Below, piece after piece: positions 1-4,279 of a DNA stretch of 5,693 nucleotides (positions are counted from its first letter, which is position 1; every line of letters starts with the position of its first letter). A model generated the notes under the pieces. It made no database searches and had not been told where the DNA came from. It saw nothing but the letters and a program-made list of their open reading frames with translations. The translations under genes were made by a program, and so were the position numbers. Source of the stretch: Brevundimonas sp. UBA4609 (GTDB lineage: Bacteria > Pseudomonadota > Alphaproteobacteria > Caulobacterales > Caulobacteraceae). The stretch covers positions 455 through 6,147 of the forward strand of contig DGIZ01000060.1 of NCBI GenBank assembly GCA_002386585.1, written 5' to 3'.

Positions 1-2
1 CG

Positions 3-254
3 CGCCTGCTGGCGGAACTGCCGAAGGTCGAGTTGACCCTGCTGGTCGGCGGCTACGCCCAGACCTGGGCCCTGGGCGATCGAACCAAGGCGAACATGAC
101 CGAGACGGTCCGCGCCTGGCGCGACTATGCGCCCTCTGTCCTGCCGCTGCCGCATCCGTCCTGGCGCAACACGGCCTGGCTGAAGAAGAACCCCTGGTTC
201 GAGACCGAGGTTCTGCCCTACCTTCGTCGGCGGACAGCGGAGATATTGGCGTGA
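3..254 (+). CDS. Uracil-DNA glycosylase superfamily protein, C-terminal part (5' end outside window)
   Basis: The reading frame is open from the window edge and stops with TGA at 252-254, so only the last 83 residues are visible. The segment LLVGGYAQTW looks like the beta strand that precedes the second catalytic motif of this superfamily. PLPHPSWRNTAWLKKNPWF carries the HPS-type motif that in uracil-DNA glycosylases inserts into the DNA minor groove and contributes the active-site His. The WRN..W..KNPWF..E tail is, as I remember it, typical of the small 'uracil-DNA glycosylase family' proteins of proteobacteria rather than of classical Ung. Such enzymes remove uracil or related damaged bases in base-excision repair in the cytoplasm. 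The first catalytic motif lies upstream of the window, so the subfamily and activity cannot be settled. An internal TTG at position 33 is in frame but is not a credible start. The stop overlaps a possible GTG start (251) of the next reading frame. Confidence 0.8.
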   Translation, partial: RLLAELPKVELTLLVGGYAQTWALGDRTKANMTETVRAWRDYAPSVLPLPHPSWRNTAWLKKNPWFETEVLPYLRRRTAEILA

Positions 255-265
255 CGCAAAGTGTT

Positions 266-419
266 TTCCTTCTCCCCTCGAGGGAGAAGGCGGGCGCCGG
301 AGGCGCTCGGATGAGGGGGCTCTATCGGCGCTTCAGACGGTTGACGGTCCGGGTGCAGCCGACAGCCCCCGCACCCGTCTTCCTTCGCAAGCCATCTTCT
401 CCCTCGAGGGGAGAAGGAA
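266..419. repeat. Inverted-repeat (REP/MITE-like) palindromic element A
   Basis: Positions 266-289 and 396-419 are perfect reverse complements (24 bp) flanking about 106 bp. Each arm is also nearly self-complementary. The left arm forms a 9-bp stem (268-276 with 282-290, loop CTCGA). The right arm forms an 8-bp stem (396-403 with 409-416, loop TCGAG). Inside are further nested complementary blocks: GGGGGCT at 315-321 with AGCCCCC at 364-370, and TCGGC at 325-329 with GCCGA at 358-362. The whole can therefore fold as one long branched hairpin in DNA or RNA. I see no transposase and no clear target-site duplication. The structure resembles the short non-autonomous palindromic elements common between genes in alphaproteobacteria; no named family is assigned. 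It lies within the 5' end of the hydrolase reading frame and stays open in that frame throughout. Confidence 0.8.
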
Positions 420-1444
420 GAGGAGTCATCGCCGCCGCCCTTCTTTCTCTCGCCCTCGCCGCCTGCGCCACGCCTCACGTTCAGCCCCCGCTGACGCCGC
501 CCAGCGGGTTCAACGGGCCGCGCATCGAGGCGGGAACCCTGGGCCGAGGCGCCTTCGTGGTGCAGGACGGAGCGCGGCTGCCCTATCTGCGCTGGAGTCC
601 GGAAGGCCCGGCGCCGTGGGCCGTCATTGTCGCCCTGCACGGCTTCAACGACCACTACGCCTCCTTCCGCTTCGCCGGGCCGTGGTGGGCGACGCGGGGC
701 ATCGAGACCTGGGCCTATGACCAGCGCGGCTTCGGCCTGGCCCCCAATCGGGGCGAGTTCGCTGCCGAAAGCCTGACCAGCCAGGACCTGCGCACCATCG
801 TCGCCCTGGTCCGGGCCCAGCGGCCCAACGCCCTGATCGTGGTGGCGGGCGAGAGCATGGGCGGCTCCTCGGCCATCGCCGCCTTCGGCTCCGACGCGCC
901 GCCCGACGCAGATCGGGTGGTGCTGCTGGCGCCCGGCGTCTGGGGCTGGTCCAGCCAGAGCGCCTTCAACCGCGCAGGGTTGTGGACCGCCGCGCGCCTG
1001 ATGGGGGCCAAGCGGGTCGAGCCGCCGTCCTTCGCCGTGCGCGACATCCGCGCCTCGGACAATACGCTGGAGCTGATCCGCAACGGCCGCGATCCCCTGT
1101 CGATCCTGTCGACGCGGTTCGATTCCCTGTACGGCCTGGTCGATCTGATGGAGACGGCGACGCGTCGTCTGGGGAAGATCGAGACGCCGACCCTGCTGCT
1201 CTACGGCTCCCACGATCAGATCATCACCAAACGCCCCATGCGCCGCGCCCTGGAACAGGCGGGCGAGCGGCCGAACCTGACGACGGGCTACTACGCCGAC
1301 GGCTGGCACATCCTGAACCGCGACCTTCAGGCCGAGACCGTCTTCGCCGACGTCGAAGCCTGGCTGCGCGATCCGGCCCGTCCGCTGCCGTCCGGCGCGC
1401 CGCCCGTGCTGCCGGCCCTGGCGGCCGATCCGAAGGCGCGCTGA
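311..1444 (+). CDS. Alpha/beta hydrolase, lysophospholipase/monoacylglycerol-lipase-like, predicted lipoprotein
   Basis: This is a serine hydrolase of the alpha/beta fold, closest in motif pattern to the PldB/Hydrolase_4 group that cleaves lysophospholipids or monoacylglycerols; the true substrate is unknown. Numbered from ATG 311 (377 aa), the oxyanion-loop motif HGFNDH is at residues 110-115. YDQRGFG follows it. The nucleophile elbow GESMGG has Ser182. The acid is Asp302 in YGSHDQ and the base is His333 in DGWHILN, so the triad is complete. The N-terminal stretch VIAAALLSLALAAC is a hydrophobic signal segment ending in a lipobox with Cys52 (codon 464-466), which predicts lipid anchoring outside the inner membrane. 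The start is uncertain. ATG 311 has GGAGG seven bases upstream, but both lie inside repeat element A. GTG 251 (4-bp overlap with the previous stop, GGAG eight bases upstream), TTG 341 and GTG 353 are in-frame alternatives. The region before the signal core is repeat-derived, arginine- and proline-rich, and looks unlike a normal leader. Confidence 0.85.
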   Translation: MRGLYRRFRRLTVRVQPTAPAPVFLRKPSSPSRGEGRGVIAAALLSLALAACATPHVQPPLTPPSGFNGPRIEAGTLGRGAFVVQDGARLPYLRWSPEGPAPWAVIVALHGFNDHYASFRFAGPWWATRGIETWAYDQRGFGLAPNRGEFAAESLTSQDLRTIVALVRAQRPNALIVVAGESMGGSSAIAAFGSDAPPDADRVVLLAPGVWGWSSQSAFNRAGLWTAARLMGAKRVEPPSFAVRDIRASDNTLELIRNGRDPLSILSTRFDSLYGLVDLMETATRRLGKIETPTLLLYGSHDQIITKRPMRRALEQAGERPNLTTGYYADGWHILNRDLQAETVFADVEAWLRDPARPLPSGAPPVLPALAADPKAR

Positions 1445-1447
1445 GGT

Positions 1448-1476
1448 CTGAGCCGCCCGAATATTGAGCATATGAT
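1448..1476 (+). promoter_or_regulatory. Weak candidate promoter for the acyltransferase gene
   Basis: The 58-bp gap between the hydrolase and the acyltransferase contains a locally AT-rich patch. TATGAT at 1471-1476 matches five of six bases of a TATAAT -10 box. Seventeen bases upstream CTGAGC (1448-1453) matches only three of six bases of TTGACA. No terminator-like hairpin is visible in the gap, so read-through from the hydrolase gene is equally possible. This is a tentative call from base matches only. Confidence 0.22.
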
Positions 1477-1502
1477 AACCGCGGTCGTCGTAACCGAGCG
1501 GA

Positions 1503-2624
1503 ATGACCGTTTCTTGCCCCCATCTTCCCGCCCTCGATAGTCTGCGCGGACTGGCCGCCCTGGCCGTTTGCCTGATGCATGCGACGCCGCTGTTCGGGCT
1601 CAGCGCCCTGGCGCCGCACGCGTATGTGGCGGTGGACTTCTTCTTCGTGCTGAGCGGGTTTGTTCTCTATTACCGCTACGCCCATGTCCTGCTGCCCGGC
1701 GCGCAGCGGCCGATGGGCGCAGGAGCCTTCATGCTGCGGCGGATCGCTCGGCTCTATCCCCTCTATGTGCTGGCGACGCTGATGGGGTTCGCCCTGACGA
1801 CCCTGTGGCTGGCGGCGAACGGGAATCTGGGCGCCGAGGCGGGCGCGTCGATCTATGCGCTGATCAGCGGTCTGCTGATGATCCCGGCGGTGCTCGACAC
1901 CTCGGGTCTGCACGACGCCCAGGTGCTGTTCCCCTATGTCGACCTCGGTTGGTCGATCTTCTGGGAAATGGTCATGTCCGTGGTCTTCGTCTTCTGGGCG
2001 AAGGCGGGGTTGCGGTTCCTGCCCGTGGTCGGAGCTGTCGCCTTCCTGGCGCTGGCTGCGGCGACCTGGTCGATGGGATCGGTGGACGGCGGGTGGCAAT
2101 TGGCCAATTTCCATGTCGGAGGCCTGCGCGCCCTGACCGGCTTCTGCCTGGGCATGATGACGGCGCGCGTCTTCCTGGCGCGAGACAATGCAGCGAAGAC
2201 GACCGCGCGCCCCCTGCTGGCCTGGGGCGCCTTGGCCCTGGTCGCGGCCGCGGCGGTCTATGTGGTGCTGGGGCGATCCTTCACAGTCCTCGGCGTCGAG
2301 TTGCTGCTCCTGGCCTGCGTCTTCCCGGCGGTCGTGTGGATGACGGCGGTCTCGGCTCCGCGCATTCTGAGCGTCGGTCCCGGCGTGGTGTTGGGCGGGG
2401 CCTCCTACTCCATCTACCTGCTGCACGGCTCCCTGCTGGAGGCGACCAGCGTGGTGCTGAAGCGAATCCCCTTCCTGGCGCCGTCGCCCCTGATCGGCCT
2501 GATCTGGCTGGCGGGGGTTCTGGTCGCTAGCTGGCTATGCTGGAAGCTGTTCGAGACGCCAGCGCGTCGGTGGGTGATGGCTCGGTTTGAACGTCCGAAA
2601 CGACCCGCCCTGGCCGAAGGCTGA
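1503..2624 (+). CDS. Acyltransferase family 3 (OafA/YrhL-like) membrane protein
   Basis: This is an integral inner-membrane acyltransferase of the PF01757 family, which transfers acetyl or other acyl groups to sugars of O-antigen, exopolysaccharide or other surface glycans. The 373-residue length fits the family core without the extra periplasmic SGNH domain. Family landmarks are present. LDSLRGLAALAVCLMHA contains Arg15 and the presumed catalytic His26. VDFFFVLSGFVL spans 44-55. RRIARLYPLY spans 79-88, where the RxxR arginines are thought to help bind the acyl donor. The family-type Glu155 sits in GWSIFWEM, GGASYSIYLLH spans 298-308, and FETPARRW starts at 350. About ten or eleven hydrophobic segments are spread over the protein and its end is basic. 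ATG 1503 is chosen because LDSLRG lies at the usual distance from the N-terminus; the Shine-Dalgarno signal (GAGCGGA immediately upstream) is poor and too close. No glycan-biosynthesis genes are adjacent, so the acceptor cannot be named. Confidence 0.9.
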   Translation: MTVSCPHLPALDSLRGLAALAVCLMHATPLFGLSALAPHAYVAVDFFFVLSGFVLYYRYAHVLLPGAQRPMGAGAFMLRRIARLYPLYVLATLMGFALTTLWLAANGNLGAEAGASIYALISGLLMIPAVLDTSGLHDAQVLFPYVDLGWSIFWEMVMSVVFVFWAKAGLRFLPVVGAVAFLALAAATWSMGSVDGGWQLANFHVGGLRALTGFCLGMMTARVFLARDNAAKTTARPLLAWGALALVAAAAVYVVLGRSFTVLGVELLLLACVFPAVVWMTAVSAPRILSVGPGVVLGGASYSIYLLHGSLLEATSVVLKRIPFLAPSPLIGLIWLAGVLVASWLCWKLFETPARRWVMARFERPKRPALAEG

Positions 2625-2696
2625 ACGCAGGAAACACGGAAATCGGGGCCTGAAGCCGCAGTCGGCCCGGAACTGGCGGCGCCGGCACGGTGATGC

Positions 2697-2725
2697 TTGC
2701 CGTTTGTCGGAGGGGCGCGTATGTC
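2697..2725 (+). promoter_or_regulatory. Weak candidate promoter for the amino-acid dehydrogenase gene
   Basis: The 136 bp between the acyltransferase stop and the dehydrogenase start hold TTGCCG (2697-2702), then a 17-base spacer and TATGTC (2720-2725). These match four and three bases of the sigma70-type -35 and -10 consensus. The spacing is right and the position (about 30 nt leader) is sensible, but the match is modest. I see no clear operator, riboswitch or terminator in this gap. Confidence 0.22.
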
Positions 2726-2746
2726 CATGCGCACAAAAAATACCCC

Positions 2747-2754
2747 AGGAAAGG
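2747..2754 (+). promoter_or_regulatory. Ribosome-binding site that fixes the dehydrogenase start
   Basis: AGGAAAGG ends six bases before ATG 2761, an optimal distance. The reading frame itself is open back to 2587, but the upstream extension reads as basic, low-quality sequence with no similarity to the family N-terminus. This site therefore argues for initiation at 2761 rather than further upstream. ATG 2767, two codons later, is a less well spaced alternative. Confidence 0.65.
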
Positions 2755-2760
2755 CCTGTC

Positions 2761-3855
2761 ATGGGCATGACGCTGTTTGATTCTCCTTCTTTCTCGAACC
2801 ATGAAGGCGTCCACGCCTTCTATGATGAGAAAACCGGCCTGAAGGCGATTGTTGCGGTGCACTCGACCGCGCGCGGCCCGGCCGTCGGCGGCACCCGCAT
2901 GTGGAACTACGCCACCGCCGCCGAGGCGCTGGAAGACGTGCTGCGCCTGTCCAAGGGCATGAGCTACAAGAACGCCGTGGCCGACCTGGAGATGGGCGGC
3001 GGCAAGTCGGTCATCATCGGCGACAGCCGCACCCAGAAGTCGCCTGAGCTGTTCCACGCCTTTGGCCGCTATCTGAACGGTCTGGGCGGCCACTACTACG
3101 CCGCCGAAGATGTCGGCACCTCGGTCGAGGACATCGCCGAAGCGCGCAAGGTCACCGAATACGTCCTGGGCCTGAAGGACGGCCCGGAAGCCTCGGGCGA
3201 CCCGAGCCCGGTCACGGCCGAAGGCGTGTTCCGCTCGAACCTGGTTGTCGCGCGCCGCCTGTTCAAACAGGACGACATGACCGGCCTGACCGTCGCCATC
3301 CAGGGCGTGGGCCACGTCGGCGCCTATCTGGCCGAGAAGCTGCACAAGGCCGGCGCCAAGCTGATCATCACCGACGTCAACCAGGCCAACCTGGAGGCGG
3401 TCGCCGCCAGGACGGGCGCCGAGATCGTCGCCCCGGACGCCATCTATGACGTCGCCGCCGACATCTACGCCCCGTGCGCCCTGGGCGCGACGCTGAACCC
3501 GCAAACGCTGGACCGGCTCAAGGTCAAGGCCGTCTGCGGCGCCGCCAACAACCAGTTGGCCACCGCCGACATCGGCGACGAACTGTTCAAGCGCGGCATC
3601 CTGTATTCGCCGGACTACGTCATCAACGGCGGCGGCATCATCAACGTCGCCTCGGAAATGAACGCCCGTCAGACCGGCGGCGCCTATGACGCCTCGTGGG
3701 TCGAAGGCAAGCTGTCGCGCCTGATGGAGACCTTCGAGGAAATCCTCGAGCGTTCGGTCTCCGAGAACAAGCCGACCCACCTGATCGCCGACGCCATCGC
3801 CGAGGCTCGCATCAAGGCCGCGGCCGACAAGAAGGCCGAAGCCCAGAAGGTCTAA
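2761..3855 (+). CDS. Glu/Leu/Phe/Val dehydrogenase family protein, probably leucine dehydrogenase
   Basis: This cytoplasmic NAD-dependent enzyme catalyses reversible oxidative deamination of a branched-chain or hydrophobic L-amino acid to the 2-oxo acid and ammonia. The 364 residues match the leucine/phenylalanine/valine dehydrogenase size (about 350-380) rather than glutamate dehydrogenase (about 410-450). The N-terminal catalytic domain has GGTRMWNY (43-50), then GMSYKNAVADLEMGGGK with Lys70 and Lys82. These have the spacing of the substrate-binding and catalytic lysines of Bacillus leucine dehydrogenase (Lys68, Lys80). Asp117 in AEDVGT matches the catalytic Asp. The Rossmann domain has GVGHVG at 182-187, with Asp205 in ITDVN at the end of the second strand, which favours NAD over NADP. 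PCALGATLN (238-246), ANNQL (262-266) and YSPDYVINGGGIINVASE (282-299) are family signatures. The C-terminus is an Ala/Lys-rich helix. Leucine, valine and phenylalanine specificity cannot be separated by eye. The gene appears monocistronic, with a terminator downstream. Confidence 0.93.
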   Translation: MGMTLFDSPSFSNHEGVHAFYDEKTGLKAIVAVHSTARGPAVGGTRMWNYATAAEALEDVLRLSKGMSYKNAVADLEMGGGKSVIIGDSRTQKSPELFHAFGRYLNGLGGHYYAAEDVGTSVEDIAEARKVTEYVLGLKDGPEASGDPSPVTAEGVFRSNLVVARRLFKQDDMTGLTVAIQGVGHVGAYLAEKLHKAGAKLIITDVNQANLEAVAARTGAEIVAPDAIYDVAADIYAPCALGATLNPQTLDRLKVKAVCGAANNQLATADIGDELFKRGILYSPDYVINGGGIINVASEMNARQTGGAYDASWVEGKLSRLMETFEEILERSVSENKPTHLIADAIAEARIKAAADKKAEAQKV

Positions 3856-3872
3856 GGGTCTTCGACAAGACA

Positions 3873-3914
3873 GCCTGCCTTCCTTGAGGAGGCGGGCGGG
3901 CGCCGGGGGGCGCC
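3873..3914. repeat. GC-rich palindromic stretch (element B) just before the terminator
   Basis: Positions 3873-3882 pair with 3888-3897 as a 10-bp stem with two G-U pairs and a CTTGA loop. GGCGCC then occurs twice (3899-3904 and 3909-3914) around GGGG, forming a second short hairpin. The 11-mer GCGGGCGCCGG at 3896-3906 is also found in element A (290-300), in both cases just after a CTTC...GAGG-type palindrome. This suggests a shared or degenerate repeat family; the kinship is an inference. Confidence 0.45.
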
Positions 3915-3918
3915 GAAG

Positions 3919-3959
3919 GGGGTGCGGGGCGTGATGGTCCCGCAGCCCCTTTTTCTTTT
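3919..3959 (+). terminator. Rho-independent terminator of the dehydrogenase gene
   Basis: GGGGTGCGGG (3919-3928) pairs with CCCGCA-G-CCCC (3939-3949), a 10-bp GC-rich stem with one bulged G and a 10-base loop. It is followed directly by TTTTTCTTTT (3950-3959). The position, about 65 bp after the dehydrogenase stop, fits termination of that transcript and would shield the flagellar gene from read-through. Confidence 0.75.
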
Positions 3960-3969
3960 GCGCCGTGGC

Positions 3970-4170
3970 CCCTCTCCCGGCGGGAGAGGGCTTGAGCGCA
4001 CGAGAGCGTAGCGATCGTTCTGGCGCGAAAGGGTGAGGGGCTTGTCCTGTCAGTCGGCGTAAGCCGCCGCGCCACGGCCCTTGGCCGACTTCACCCGCGA
4101 ACCCTCACCCCTTCGCCTTAGCCACTCGCTTCGCTCTTGGAGGCTCAAGCCCTCTCCCATCGGGAGAGGG
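3970..4170. repeat. Large inverted-repeat (REP/MITE-like) element C
   Basis: The two ends carry near-identical hairpins: CCCTCTCCC-GGC-GGGAGAGGG at 3970-3990 and the same stem with an ATC loop at 4150-4170. The inverted similarity continues inward for roughly 70 bases per arm. GGGCTTGAGC on the left matches GCTCAAGCCC on the right. GAGAGCGTAGCGA is opposite CGCTTCGCTCTTGG, and AAAGGGTGAGGGG (4028-4040) is opposite CCCTCACCCCTT. The central 60 bases hold a further small stem, GTCGGC (4053-4058) with GCCGAC (4084-4089). There is no transposase or evident target duplication. It shares its plan (terminal CTCTCCC-type hairpin, then a TGAGGGGCT-like block) with element A. Confidence 0.8.
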
Positions 4171-4189
4171 ACATGAGTTTGCCAAGTCT

Positions 4190-4242
4190 TTAACGCCTCT
4201 TAACGCCGCATTTACCATCCAGGCGGCAGTTTCTGCCTAGCG
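4190..4242 (+). promoter_or_regulatory. CtrA-like binding array and promoter of fliF
   Basis: TTAACGCC occurs twice in perfect form (4190-4197 and 4200-4207), ten bases apart. It is followed by TTTACC at 4211. The second and third blocks read TTAA-N7-TTTAC, eight of nine fixed bases of the TTAA-N7-TTAAC consensus of the cell-cycle regulator CtrA. The first and second read TTAA-N6-TTAAC. In Caulobacter, fliF is a known class II flagellar gene activated by phosphorylated CtrA bound over the -35 region. With TTTACC as the -35 position, GCCTAGCG (4235-4242) falls where a -10 element is expected, though the match is modest. This would leave a leader of roughly 30 nt. CtrA binding is inferred from motif and gene identity. 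Confidence 0.65.
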
Positions 4243-4279
4243 GGTTCGGTTCGTCCCGCGTGTGCAGGGGCGGTTGCGC

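Larger units (their letters stand above)
3856..4279. other. Non-coding region between the dehydrogenase gene and fliF
   Basis: These 424 bases carry no convincing gene on either strand. From left to right they hold a GC-rich palindromic stretch, an intrinsic terminator, a large inverted-repeat element, a CtrA-like promoter array and the fliF leader. Short reading frames here run through the palindromes and look like products of the repeat sequence. Confidence 0.8.

Noticed and set aside
266..419. Two near-identical 24-bp blocks considered as a CRISPR fragment
   Set aside because: The blocks are in inverted, not direct, orientation. There are only two, about 106 bp apart, with nested pairing between them, so a palindromic element explains them.
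982..1467. Second plus-strand frame (161 codons) inside the hydrolase gene
   Set aside because: It is an Arg/Pro/Gly-rich out-of-frame reading of the hydrolase coding sequence with no independent start signal or motif.
218..1471. Long minus-strand reading frame (417 codons) opposite the hydrolase gene
   Set aside because: Its translation is Arg/Gly/Gln/His-rich low-complexity sequence with no family motif. It mirrors the GC-rich codon pattern of the plus-strand hydrolase, which has a complete catalytic triad.
1224..2426. Long minus-strand reading frame (400 codons) opposite the acyltransferase gene
   Set aside because: It is rich in Gln, His, Arg and Asp with no recognisable domain. The plus strand in this region encodes clear membrane segments and acyltransferase-3 motifs.
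2587..2760. N-terminal extension of the dehydrogenase frame to 2587
   Set aside because: It would overlap the end of the acyltransferase gene and add 58 basic, unconserved residues. A well placed AGGAAAGG supports the start at 2761.
2527..3780. Minus-strand reading frame (417 codons) opposite the dehydrogenase gene
   Set aside because: It contains repeated Gly/Asp/Val runs typical of the antisense of GC3-rich genes. The plus-strand product has all family signatures of an amino-acid dehydrogenase.
4050..4160. Minus-strand 36-codon frame through element C ending ...GRGAAAYAD
   Set aside because: It starts inside the terminal hairpin and is encoded mostly by repeat sequence. It has no ribosome-binding site and no family resemblance that I recognise.
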